From an uncultured Erysipelotrichaceae bacterium (lineage in GTDB: Bacteria; Bacillota_I; Bacilli_A; RF39; UBA660), in NCBI GenBank assembly GCA_902791625.1, contig CADAWN010000027.1:1-34315 (forward strand): DNA of 34,315 nt, given 5' to 3'. Below, piece after piece: positions 24,108 through 32,234 of this stretch; the first letter of the stretch is position 1; every line of letters begins with the position of its first letter. A model generated the notes under the pieces. The model saw nothing but the letters and a program-made list of their open reading frames with translations, did no database searches and was not told the DNA's origin. The position numbers and the translations under genes were made by a program.

Positions 24108-24110
24108 ATT

Positions 24111-24187
24111 CTATTTTAAAACATACTTTTTGCAATCATCTATTGTTTCTTCAGTAATTACCACTTCTTTACAATTGTTTTTTTAAA
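24111..24187 (-). other. Protein-like frame without a start codon (possible gene remnant)
   Basis: A minus-strand frame ending in TAG at 24111 translates to CKEVVITEETIDDCKKYVLK preceded by a few residues and a TAA. It has the look of a real C-terminus but no ATG, and only GTG as an internal start. It lies between two solid genes. It may be the tail of a lost gene or chance. Confidence 0.25.
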
Positions 24188-24192
24188 ACAAT

Positions 24193-24218
24193 AAAAAACT
24201 ACAATAATTATTGTAGTT
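24193..24218 (-). terminator. Terminator of the coiled-coil gene
   Basis: Perfect 9-bp stem AACTACAAT/ATTGTAGTT, 4-nt loop, followed by U-run. Confidence 0.88.
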
Positions 24219-24654
24219 ACATATACTCTTTTAATTTTTCTATTTCTTCTTGTTGAAATTTTAAAAATTTCTCTGCAATATCTAAAATATCTTTTTCTAC
24301 ACTATCTTTATAATTCTTAATCTTAGTTTCCATATCTACTATTCCCATAGTTATTCCTTCTGTTAACATATGGGCAATAGATGCATCACTATTATCGCTA
24401 TCTACTTCATGACTAATTCCAAGTGATGACATAATCTTAGAAGTAAGTTTATTCTTCTTTAATTCATAACCATGTTTTTTAATAAGTTTTTTACTTTCTT
24501 TTTCAAACTCTTTATATTTATCCATCTCTTCTTTAGCTAGTTTTTTAATCTTATTATCTTTTTCTTCTAATTCTTTTAATAACTTATTAATTGTAAATGA
24601 ACCCATTTCTGAATTCTTATAAATATATTCAAGTAATTCTACATTTTCATCCAT
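24217..24654 (-). CDS. Coiled-coil hypothetical protein
   Basis: 145 residues, soluble, highly charged and helical. Residues about 20-75 and 110-145 are probable coiled coils (KLLKELEEKDNKIKKLAKEE; FLKFQQEEIEKLKEYM). In between is a neutral segment (IAHMLTEGITMGIVDMETKI). I recognise no family, but it resembles DUF3232-type or spore-coat helical proteins only loosely and I do not assign one. GGAGGAATAATT precedes the ATG. It is divergent from ftsW, 79 bp away, so the promoters of both lie in that gap. Confidence 0.6.
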   Translation of the reverse strand: MDENVELLEYIYKNSEMGSFTINKLLKELEEKDNKIKKLAKEEMDKYKEFEKESKKLIKKHGYELKKNKLTSKIMSSLGISHEVDSDNSDASIAHMLTEGITMGIVDMETKIKNYKDSVEKDILDIAEKFLKFQQEEIEKLKEYM

Positions 24655-24733
24655 AATTATTCCTCCAGTAATATTATTTATCTTATTTAGAATATTTATT
24701 CTATCTTTTTTATAAAATATTATAGGTGATAAA

Positions 24734-25822
24734 ATGCTTAAAAAAATAGATAAACCATTATTGTTTACTACGATATTTTTAATACTTTTTGGAATAATTA
24801 TGATTTATTCAGCTTCTAGTATATGGTCAGAATATAAGTTTAATGATAAATTTCACTATGTTAAGTTACAAACACTTTTCGCACTCATCGGAATAGTGTT
24901 TATGTTTATAATTAGTAAAATTAGTTATAAGTTTTATTATAAAAAAGCAAATACTATTATTTTGATATGTCTTTCTTTATTAATACTTGTTTTAATACCT
25001 GGTATTGGTAGTGTTAGAAATGGTAGTCGTAGTTGGTTTGGTATTGGTCCTTTAGGCGTTCAACCTAGTGAAGCAGCTAAACTTGGTTTAATAATTTTTG
25101 CAAGCAAATATTTAAGTAATAGTAGAGAGTTTTTAAAAAGTTATAAAAAAGGTGTTTTTCCAATTTTACTAGTTACTCTACTATTTTTTGGATTAATTAT
25201 GTTACAACCAGATTTAGGTACTGGTGTAATTCTTACTCTTGCGATTATTTCTCTTTTATTTGTAAGTGGAGTTAATATGAAGTTCTTCTTTATAATGGGT
25301 ATTTTAGGGATAATTGGTATTATTGGTTTGATAATTATTGCGCCTTACAGAATGGCTCGTATTACATCATTTGTTAATCCTTGGAAAGATCCTCTTGGTA
25401 CAGGTTTTCAAATAATACAAAGTCTATATGCGATAGGTCCAGGTGGACTTTTTGGTAGAGGTTTTGGAAGTAGTATTCAAAAACATTTTTACTTACCAGA
25501 ACCTCAAACTGATTTTATATTTTCAATTATTACAGAAGAATTTGGAATAGTTGGTGCGATTATTATAATAATATCTTTTATTATTATTCTTTATAGAGGT
25601 ATTAAAATAGCTTTAAACTCAAAAGATTTATTTTCTAAATATTTAGCTTTTGGTATGACATTTCAAATTATATTTCAAGCAATGCTTAACTTAATGGTAG
25701 TTTCAGGTATGATTCCAGTTACTGGTGTAACACTACCTTTTTTATCTTATGGAGGATCATCCCTTTTAATAAGTATTGTTAGTATCGGTATTTTATTAAA
25801 TATTTCAAAAAAAGATACCTAG
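24734..25822 (+). CDS. ftsW: Peptidoglycan glycosyltransferase FtsW
   Basis: SEDS-family lipid II polymerase that works with a class B PBP at the division septum. 362 residues with about ten membrane spans. The signature RNGSRSWFGIGPLGVQPSEA, MLQPDLGTG and the C-terminal TGVTLPFLSYGGSSLLISIV are all present. It is on the plus strand away from the rest of the division cluster. The FtsI/SpoVD-type PBP gene that could partner it is the one split by the element at 28526-33158. AGGTGATAAA precedes the ATG. Its stop codon is in a hairpin shared with the convergent gene. Confidence 0.93.
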   Translation: MLKKIDKPLLFTTIFLILFGIIMIYSASSIWSEYKFNDKFHYVKLQTLFALIGIVFMFIISKISYKFYYKKANTIILICLSLLILVLIPGIGSVRNGSRSWFGIGPLGVQPSEAAKLGLIIFASKYLSNSREFLKSYKKGVFPILLVTLLFFGLIMLQPDLGTGVILTLAIISLLFVSGVNMKFFFIMGILGIIGIIGLIIIAPYRMARITSFVNPWKDPLGTGFQIIQSLYAIGPGGLFGRGFGSSIQKHFYLPEPQTDFIFSIITEEFGIVGAIIIIISFIIILYRGIKIALNSKDLFSKYLAFGMTFQIIFQAMLNLMVVSGMIPVTGVTLPFLSYGGSSLLISIVSIGILLNISKKDT

Positions 25823-25834
25823 TGGTATCTAATC
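25808..25834 (-). terminator. Terminator at the ftsW convergent end
   Basis: Stem AGATACC/GGTATCT with a 4-nt loop. A run of seven U follows on the minus strand, so it serves mainly the Tim44-like gene; ftsW lacks a U-run after it. Confidence 0.8.
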
Positions 25835-26539
25835 TTGAATTATATTATTTACATTCCATACATTCTTAGTAAGTATTCCTAAAGCTGTACCACAATAAGT
25901 ACATTTCTTTTCACCTAGTTTTTTAACAGGAGCTCCACAGTTAGGACAATTAACTCCTACTGATTTAGTAGTAAATCCATACTCTTCTTTATCAAGAACA
26001 TATACAAGTTCAGTTTTAATACGATCTTGTATTTTTTTGCCAGTCTTTTCTCCTACTTTATAAAAGTATTCAAGTGTTGTTGTAAATACAAGTGTTGCGG
26101 ATACTTTATCATGACAATATTTAGAAATAGCAGTTCTGTGAATTTTTATATTATCATAAACTACATTTTCATCTTTATGATCATTTATCTTTGCTTCTGC
26201 AAAACTTGATATTTTACCATCATAATTTTTTAATATTCCTAAATCTTTAGTTTCAACTGCATTAAATACATCTAATATACAGTTTTCAGCTTGACTTTTT
26301 AATTCTTGTAAATTAGCATCTGGAAAATCTTTCTTCAAATACTCTTTATAAACAGGTTCCATACTAGAAATTGATTTTGGAGTTTCTTCTGTTTCCTGAT
26401 TAGCTTTTTCAAAAGCTTCTCTTAAGCTAGTTGTATCAAAAAATTCTTTTAAAATTCCTCTTAATTTAATTTTTATATAAAAGAATATTGCAATAACTAA
26501 TAACACAATTGAAAGTAATACAATTAAAAGTATTTTCAT
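25829..26539 (-). CDS. Tim44-like domain protein with C-terminal zinc ribbon
   Basis: 236 residues from the ATG at 26539 (GGTGATTA upstream; a TTG at 26551 is less likely). One N-terminal membrane span (ILLIVLLSIVLLVIAIFFYI) is followed by a Tim44-like module (MEPVYKEYLKKDFPDANLQE and KDENVVYDNIKIHRTAISKY) and a zinc ribbon CPNCGAPVKKLGEKKCTYCG near the end. The Tim44-like fold in bacteria is associated with membrane-bound proteins of unknown role. It is followed by a terminator and lies downstream of mraY. Not obviously connected to cell wall. Confidence 0.75.
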   Translation of the reverse strand: MKILLIVLLSIVLLVIAIFFYIKIKLRGILKEFFDTTSLREAFEKANQETEETPKSISSMEPVYKEYLKKDFPDANLQELKSQAENCILDVFNAVETKDLGILKNYDGKISSFAEAKINDHKDENVVYDNIKIHRTAISKYCHDKVSATLVFTTTLEYFYKVGEKTGKKIQDRIKTELVYVLDKEEYGFTTKSVGVNCPNCGAPVKKLGEKKCTYCGTALGILTKNVWNVNNIIQD

Positions 26540-26577
26540 TTTAATCACCAAGTTTATTTTAACATAAATTAATTAAT

Positions 26578-26604
26578 AAAAAAACAATATCTTTCGATAT
26601 TGTT
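26578..26604 (-). terminator. Terminator of mraY
   Basis: Perfect 9-bp stem AACAATATC/GATATTGTT with GAAA loop, followed by a U-run. Confidence 0.88.
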
Positions 26605-27583
26605 ATAACCATACTCCAAATATAATTCCACTCATTGAAAGAATTAATCCAGCTATCCAAAACATCTTTACTATATCTGGTTCTTTCCAACCTAGTTTTT
26701 CAAAATGATGATGAAGTGGTGTCATTAAGAATACTTTTTTCTTAAATAAAACCATTGAAGCTGTTTGAATAATTACTGATAATGTTTCAATAACAAATAC
26801 ACCAGCAACTACAACTAAAGTTATTTCTCTATGAGTAATGATTGCGATAGCTCCCATTGCTCCACCTAAAGCAAGACTTCCGGTATCACCCATAAACACT
26901 TTCGCAGGATGAGTATTATATACCAAGAATCCAACTAACGCACCACATAATACAAGTGAGAATATTCCTATTTCTTCATATCCAACAACAAGAGAAATGA
27001 GTGCGAATGCGATATAGGCAATCGCTGATAATCCTCCAGCTAAACCATCTAATCCATCAGTTAAATTAACCGCATTAGATGAACCAATTAATACAAATAA
27101 AATAAATAAACCATATAACCAACCTAATTCTAAATCAATATGAAGTGTACTTACTGTAAATGAAGTTTGTCCACCATTTTTCATATAAATATAGAAGAAA
27201 GCAACAGATATAAGTACTTGAATAAATAATTTTTGATAAGTAGTTAAACCTTCATTACCCTTTTTCTTCAAAGATAAAAAGTCATCAATAAAACCAATTA
27301 AACCAAAACCTAAAAATGAAATTAAAACAATCAATAAGTTAGAAGTATAATCAATCTTCTTCATTATCATTAAAGCAATTATAGTAATTATCGTCGCAAT
27401 AATAAAGATTAATCCTCCCATAGTTGGAGTACCTTCTTTTTGTTTATGTGAACTACCGACAAATATACTTACATGTTGTCCTGCTTTTAATTTTTTTAAT
27501 CCAGGTATTAGTATTAACCCAATAAAAGCTGATGCTAAAAAACCTATCATTATCGCAAATATTGATTTAGTTAGTAATAACAT
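26603..27583 (-). CDS. mraY: Phospho-MurNAc-pentapeptide transferase MraY
   Basis: Makes lipid I from UDP-MurNAc-pentapeptide and undecaprenyl phosphate, with ten membrane spans. 326 residues from ATG 27583, preceded by GGAGAAAAAAAT. Signature segments are present: FIDDFLSL with the paired Asp, SSNAVNLTDGLDGLAGGLSA, KVFMGDTGSLALGGAMG and MTPLHHHFEKLGWKEPDIVK. It follows the pbp C-terminal half, the canonical pbp-mraY order. TATAAT at 27613-27608 suggests its own promoter, which would keep mraY expressed although the upstream gene is split. Confidence 0.97.
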   Translation of the reverse strand: MLLLTKSIFAIMIGFLASAFIGLILIPGLKKLKAGQHVSIFVGSSHKQKEGTPTMGGLIFIIATIITIIALMIMKKIDYTSNLLIVLISFLGFGLIGFIDDFLSLKKKGNEGLTTYQKLFIQVLISVAFFYIYMKNGGQTSFTVSTLHIDLELGWLYGLFILFVLIGSSNAVNLTDGLDGLAGGLSAIAYIAFALISLVVGYEEIGIFSLVLCGALVGFLVYNTHPAKVFMGDTGSLALGGAMGAIAIITHREITLVVVAGVFVIETLSVIIQTASMVLFKKKVFLMTPLHHHFEKLGWKEPDIVKMFWIAGLILSMSGIIFGVWL

Positions 27584-27607
27584 ATTTTTTTCTCCATTTC
27601 TCAAGAT

Positions 27608-27613
27608 ATTATA
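27608..27613 (-). promoter_or_regulatory. Candidate -10 of mraY
   Basis: TATAAT about 25 bp before the mraY ATG, with a poor -35 (AACAAA at 17 bp). It would give mraY a promoter independent of the split pbp. Confidence 0.4.
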
Positions 27614-27673
27614 TCATATATTTAATTCAGTTTGTTATTGTGAGATTTCATTGTACATAATTTTACACATTAA

Positions 27674-28529
27674 TTATTGTAAAAGAAGCCTAACTATTGT
27701 ATTTTCTTCAACTCTTGTTCCAGCTTCAGGTGATTGACTTACTACTTTTTCTCCATCTCCTGAATATTCTACTGTAAAGTTTTGTAAAGCTTTAGTAGCT
27801 TCTTTCTTATCCATTCCAACTACATTTGGAACTTCATATACTTCTTTATCACTCCACTCTAATTCTTTTTCTATTTGATCATTCTGTTTTTCTATTTTTA
27901 AAGCATCTATTACATCAAGTAGAATACGTCTAGCAACTGGTGTTGTTGTATAACTAGACAGCATTGCAGTATGTTTTGGATTGTCTATTGCTAGATATAC
28001 AACTGCTTTAGGATTATTTGCGGGTACTACTGCCATAAATGACATAATATAATTATTTACTAAGTATACTCCATTTTCTACTTTTTGAGCAGTACCTGTT
28101 TTACCACCTATTCTATAACCATCAATATACGCTTTCTTTCCTCCACCTTTAGCTACTACATTTTCTAGTGCTCTTCTCATAGTTTTAGATGTTTCTTTAC
28201 TAATTGTTTGTCTTACAAAAGTCTTTTTGTTTTCAAGTATAGTTGTACCAGTTTCTTTTTCTTCAATACTTTTTACAATATATGGTTTATATAGTTTTCC
28301 ACCATTTACTACTGCAGATACTGCTGTTACTTGTTGAATAGGAGTTACTGATATACCTTGTCCAAAAGCAGTTGTTGCTAGCTCTATATTTCCAACTCTA
28401 GATAGTGGAAAAATAATACCTTTACCTTCACCACTTAAATCTATCCCAGTTTTATTACCAAAACCAAACTTATCTAAATAAGAAAATAATCTATCTTTTC
28501 CTAACATTTGTCCCATCTTTACAAATCCA
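27674..28529 (-). pseudogene. SpoVD/FtsI-type class B PBP, C-terminal half
   Basis: The frame from the junction at 28529 downwards reads PGFVKMGQMLGKDRLFSYLD and continues KFGFGNKTGIDLSGEGKGI, highly like SpoVD of B. subtilis. It holds the third catalytic motif (YRIGGKTGTAQKVENG, the KTG triad) and a single C-terminal PASTA domain (VPNVVGMDKKEATKALQNF). It lacks the SxxK and SxN motifs and membrane anchor. Upstream of the junction the frame runs into element sequence with a TAA 20 codons further. The first ATG (28516) has no good ribosome site. On its own it should not bind or process peptidoglycan stem peptides. The N-terminal half is at 33155-34163. Confidence 0.95.
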
Positions 28530-28602
28530 GGGTTCTCGGGAGCGGGATTTCTGGCTAAAAAAATAAGTTCGACATATTATTAATTTTCAAATAAAACTTC
28601 TT

Positions 28603-30120
28603 TTATATTTCCATCTTTAAAATATATTTTTTATCTATTAATAAATTAACAAAAATATTTAGATTATATTTAACATTTATAATATTTTTTATTTCTTTTT
28701 CTATATTGTTCATATTTGATGATATATCAATATCTTCTTTGATATTTTTTAGCTCAGTATTTATTTTACTTATCTCTAATTCATTCTTATTTAGTTTATT
28801 TTTTAGATCATCGTCTGAAATAATTTTAGATAAATTTAAATTAATTAATTTATCTTTATGATTCATTAATTCTTCAAGTTTGTTTTCTAAATCTATTTTT
28901 AATTTATTGTTTGATACTATTAAAACTTCATTATAAAGTTTAATCATTTCATTAGTTGTATCTACTAAATATTCTTTCATATATTTGCTTATTAAATTCT
29001 CAATTAATTCATCTAGCTTTTTCTCTCTAATAATCGGAGATTCGCAAACTAGCACTCCTTCATTTTTATATTTCTTACATACCCAAGTAGGATTACTTCT
29101 TCTATTTGATCCAGCACATCTAACAAATATTTCATTGTGTTCATTGCAGATTAGTTTAAATGTATATTTTGATTCATCTATTACTTTTTGATTAGTTGTT
29201 ATATGAGTATTTCTTGCTTTATGCTTTTTTTCATATAACATATTTGCTTTATCCCATAATTCTTCAGATACTATTGGTTCAATTAAATCTGTTTTATAAA
29301 TTATATGCTCTTCTTTTGGTACTTTAATCTTTTTATGAGTTTTATAACTTTCTACTTTAGTTAAATTAGCTGTATAATAACCCTTATATCTAGGGTTAGT
29401 TAGAAATTTTTTTAGAGTAGTTCCAGAATAGATTTTTCCATTTTTATTTTTGTATCCTTTTTTGTATAGAATGTCCGCTATTTTTTCAAATGAGTATTTT
29501 CCGGTTACATATAAATTAAATAATGTTTCAATAATTGGTCTTTCTTCTTCATTAATAATCATTCTCCCATCTTTTCTATAATAACCAGTTAAATTACCAC
29601 CAATTACTTTCCCATCTTTAATCATTCTTTTAATTCCAAATTTAACTCTTTCAGAAAGTTTTCTTACCTCATCTTGAGCAAGGGATGACATAAGTGTTAA
29701 CCTAAATTCACTATCTGGATATATAGTATTAATATTATCACTTATAAAAAACACTACTGTTCCATTATTAAGTAGTTCTTCAGTATATTTTATACTATCT
29801 ATTACATTCCTAGAAAATCTAGATATTTCTTTTGTTACAATTAAATCAAGTTTTCCAGTTTTAGAATCCTCAATCATTCTTAAAAAATTATCTCTATTTT
29901 TTATACTAGTTCCACTTATACCTTCATCAATATATTCTCCAACTAAATTCCAATTCTTATTTTCATTTATCATTTCCTTAAAATAATTAGATTGATTTTC
30001 TAAACTATTTAATTGATCATCTTTATCAGTAGATACTCTTGCATAATAACCAACATTTAAACTCATATCAAAAATGGTTTTTCCAAGTAATAACTCATTT
30101 CTAGTTTTTACAATATTCAT
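28603..30120 (-). CDS. Large serine recombinase (site-specific integrase)
   Basis: 505 residues. The resolvase domain begins near residue 22 (GYYARVSTDKDDQLNSLENQ), with the catalytic Ser at position 30, and holds EISRFSRNVIDSIKYTEELL with the arginines. Then come a recombinase domain (IADILYKKGYKNKNGKIYSG; FLTNPRYKGYYTAN), a divergent zinc-ribbon region (ICNEHN, RCAGSNRRSN, WVCKKY, LVCES) and a long coiled coil (390-490). Architecture fits integrases of Tn5397/TndX type or phages. It inserts DNA unidirectionally at attB and needs a directionality factor to excise. The start overlaps the SHOCT-like ORF by 20 nt; MSLNVGYY at residue 19 is an alternative start. Confidence 0.95.
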   Translation of the reverse strand: MNIVKTRNELLLGKTIFDMSLNVGYYARVSTDKDDQLNSLENQSNYFKEMINENKNWNLVGEYIDEGISGTSIKNRDNFLRMIEDSKTGKLDLIVTKEISRFSRNVIDSIKYTEELLNNGTVVFFISDNINTIYPDSEFRLTLMSSLAQDEVRKLSERVKFGIKRMIKDGKVIGGNLTGYYRKDGRMIINEEERPIIETLFNLYVTGKYSFEKIADILYKKGYKNKNGKIYSGTTLKKFLTNPRYKGYYTANLTKVESYKTHKKIKVPKEEHIIYKTDLIEPIVSEELWDKANMLYEKKHKARNTHITTNQKVIDESKYTFKLICNEHNEIFVRCAGSNRRSNPTWVCKKYKNEGVLVCESPIIREKKLDELIENLISKYMKEYLVDTTNEMIKLYNEVLIVSNNKLKIDLENKLEELMNHKDKLINLNLSKIISDDDLKNKLNKNELEISKINTELKNIKEDIDISSNMNNIEKEIKNIINVKYNLNIFVNLLIDKKYILKMEI

Positions 30121-30238
30121 TTTCTTTTTCTTTCATTATTTTTTCGTTTGCTAATTTAAATTCTTCAAATGTTATTTTACCCTTTTGATATAATTCTTTA
30201 TTGATTATTAATTTCAATTCTTTTAATATTTTTTCCAT
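30101..30238 (-). CDS. Small SHOCT-like protein upstream of the recombinase
   Basis: 45 residues starting at ATG 30238 with GGGAGGT 4-5 nt upstream, ending in TAG inside the recombinase gene. The peptide (MEKILKELKLIINKELYQKG then KITFEEFKLANEKI) resembles the SHOCT short domain, in which a GxIT-x-EEF turn joins two helices. Small ORFs of this kind often precede large serine recombinases in Clostridia-type elements. It could be a recombination directionality factor, a regulator or an inert passenger. The 20-nt overlap predicts translational coupling to the recombinase. Confidence 0.75.
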   Translation of the reverse strand: MEKILKELKLIINKELYQKGKITFEEFKLANEKIMKEKENEYCKN

Positions 30239-30293
30239 ATATACCTCCCACTTAATTTTATTAATTAATTTTATATTTATGTATATATAAATT

Positions 30294-30322
30294 AAAAAAG
30301 ATGATTCACTAAAATCATCTTT
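30294..30322 (-). terminator. Terminator between cargo and recombinase
   Basis: Perfect 10-bp stem AAAGATGATT/AATCATCTTT with a 6-nt loop and a U-run on the minus strand. It separates the GNAT/hydrolase unit from the recombinase unit. Confidence 0.88.
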
Positions 30323-30343
30323 ATAATATAAATATTAAAATAA

Positions 30344-31054
30344 TTAATTACTTTTAATTATATAATCAATAAATTTTTTAAATATCTGATTTTCTTCTTC
30401 TTTATCAGTTATAAATTCTGGATGCCATTGAACGCCAATATTAAATCCTTTTCCGTCTAACTCAAGTAATTCTATAATATTATCATTGGCAAATCCTTTT
30501 ATTGAATAAGCACCCGGATTATCTATTTTACATTTATGAATACTATTAACAATAAATTTATCTTTTTTAATCATTGAATAAAGTTTAGAATCTTTATCAA
30601 TAATTACATCATGCATTTCCATATTTAACAAACTAAAATGTTTTTCTTTTAAATAATCATAGTTTTCCAATGAAATACTTCCACCTGTTGCTAGAGCCAT
30701 ATTAATACATCCGCAACATATTCCTAATAAAGGAATATTTTTTTCTATGCAATATTTGGCAATCTCTTGTTCATAATCACAAATTGTAATTCCACCTTCT
30801 AATATAATACCATCACATAAATCAATAGTTGAAAACAAATCACTTAATGATTTCTCATCTAAATAATAATTTTGATAAGAAAATGGTTTCCCTTCTTTTA
30901 TTTGTTTTATTTTGCTTTGAGGAATTATTCCAATAGCAACTCCACCATTTTTATTAATTGCATCTTTAATTTCATTACTAATACATATTTTATTCCAGAT
31001 AACATCATCACACTGTGGTTTTCCAACAATTCCAATTATTGGTTTTTTATTCAA
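30344..31054 (-). CDS. Class I glutamine amidotransferase-like hydrolase (peptidase C26 type)
   Basis: About 236 residues. TTG at 31054 is chosen as start because AGGTGAT lies just upstream in the spacing this genome uses for ATG; GTG at 31063 also fits the frame. Nucleophile Cys is in PLLGICCGCINMALATGG and the catalytic His and Glu in GVQWHPEFIT. The N-terminal KPIIGIVGKP and the ILEGG turn match gamma-glutamyl-GABA hydrolase (PuuD) relatives. It follows the GNAT gene within one base. Within the element it may remove a gamma-glutamyl group from a toxic or nutrient molecule, but this is inference. Confidence 0.85.
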   Translation of the reverse strand: MNKKPIIGIVGKPQCDDVIWNKICISNEIKDAINKNGGVAIGIIPQSKIKQIKEGKPFSYQNYYLDEKSLSDLFSTIDLCDGIILEGGITICDYEQEIAKYCIEKNIPLLGICCGCINMALATGGSISLENYDYLKEKHFSLLNMEMHDVIIDKDSKLYSMIKKDKFIVNSIHKCKIDNPGAYSIKGFANDNIIELLELDGKGFNIGVQWHPEFITDKEEENQIFKKFIDYIIKSN

Positions 31055-31055
31055 A

Positions 31056-31655
31056 TTAATCACCTATTTTCTTAATTCTCTTTTTTAAAACTAAATTTCC
31101 ATCTTTGTGCTCATTTCTTAATTCTTGAACTTCTTGCTCAGAAAGAGGAGTAAATCCATCATATATTTCTAATGCAACTTTTTGTTCATCAAATTCTAAT
31201 GATGAAACATTATTACATGCAACCCAATTTTCTTTTAATTCAACAGGATGAAAATTCTTGCCAATTAGATTATAACCAGTTTTATCAAATAAATGAACAA
31301 CAGCATTATTATCTAATCTTGTTTGAACAAATATTAATTGTACATCCATTTTTTGTAATAATTTAGTCAATTCGTTTATAGCCAAAGTTGCAATTCCTTT
31401 TCCCTTATTATTTTCAAAAACATAAATACCATTAATTTTTACAATTTTATCTGTGCAAAAATGTATCATTAAATAACCTAGTAATTCATTTTCGTTATTA
31501 ATGGATAAAATTTGTTTTTCACCATTTTTAAATTGATCCAAGTGATTAATTATCCATGTTGAATAATAAGGATATTCTTCAATAAATATTGAAGTTAATG
31601 CTTCTACTCCCTTATCGAACTCTTCTTGTGTGCTAGTTCTCTTTAATTTTATCAT
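31056..31655 (-). CDS. GNAT-family acetyltransferase (element cargo)
   Basis: 199 residues. The acetyl-CoA binding segment is VFENNKGKGIATLAINELTK (N-x-x-G-x-G/A type), with a preceding strand IVKINGIYVF and the later NNAVVHLFDKTGYNLIG, a pattern common in small-molecule N-acetyltransferases. It is the first gene of a two-gene unit with the hydrolase, behind a very good promoter (31682-31710). Its specificity is unknown. Together with the hydrolase it looks like a small metabolic or resistance cargo. GGGGAAATT precedes the ATG. Confidence 0.82.
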   Translation of the reverse strand: MIKLKRTSTQEEFDKGVEALTSIFIEEYPYYSTWIINHLDQFKNGEKQILSINNENELLGYLMIHFCTDKIVKINGIYVFENNKGKGIATLAINELTKLLQKMDVQLIFVQTRLDNNAVVHLFDKTGYNLIGKNFHPVELKENWVACNNVSSLEFDEQKVALEIYDGFTPLSEQEVQELRNEHKDGNLVLKKRIKKIGD

Positions 31656-31681
31656 ATATAATTTCCCCTAAATCAATGATT

Positions 31682-31710
31682 ATTCTAGCACATGACAACT
31701 ATTATGTCAA
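31682..31710 (-). promoter_or_regulatory. Promoter of the GNAT-hydrolase cargo unit
   Basis: Minus-strand -35 TTGACA (31710-31705), 17-bp spacer and extended -10 TGCTAGAAT (hexamer 31687-31682). TGACA/TGTCA forms a short dyad in the spacer. One of the best promoters in the window. Confidence 0.85.
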
Positions 31711-31713
31711 AAT

Positions 31714-32139
31714 TTAGCGATGTTTTTTAGTATTCATAATTTCATATTCACCATCATAATTCCATATATTTAATTGACCTTTCACAGGTATAGGATATAT
31801 TGGCTCAACATCTTCAAAAATCCAAGCATATCTACCAATTTCATATAATCCTAAGTTATATTCTTTTTCATCTTCCTTTATTGCATTTAAAAATGATTCA
31901 TCCATATAAACGCAATCAACTAAATTTCCTCTACAAATTATATTACCATAATTCATATCTATTCCATCAATTAAATTAATAACATAATCATTATTTAAAA
32001 ACTCTTTAGCTAAACTTTTACCACTTGCATGTATAAATAATTCCCCTCTGTAGTTCGTTTTCCAACTTCTAGTTTCAATTCTTTTATCACCATTTCTAAT
32101 TAAAGTAGCAAATGGTTCTTTAATACTAATAACCTTCAT
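31714..32139 (-). CDS. ASCH-domain protein (element cargo)
   Basis: 141 residues forming one ASCH/PUA-like domain. MKVISIKEPFATLIRNGDKR at the start, then TRSWKTNYRGELFIHASGKS and GNIICRGNLVDCVYMDE are typical of ASCH proteins, which bind RNA or nucleotides; some are RNases or hydrolases of modified nucleosides. GGAGGTTTATTA precedes the ATG and an extended -10 (TGATATAAT, 32174-32166) is close upstream. It is separately transcribed from the GNAT unit as far as can be seen. Confidence 0.82.
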   Translation of the reverse strand: MKVISIKEPFATLIRNGDKRIETRSWKTNYRGELFIHASGKSLAKEFLNNDYVINLIDGIDMNYGNIICRGNLVDCVYMDESFLNAIKEDEKEYNLGLYEIGRYAWIFEDVEPIYPIPVKGQLNIWNYDGEYEIMNTKKHR

Positions 32140-32234
32140 TAATAAACCTCCATCTATACAATATTATTATATCACTTATTTCTGTTACTTTTTTAATTAT
32201 TTTATTAATATTTTAATTTTAAAAATAACATATA

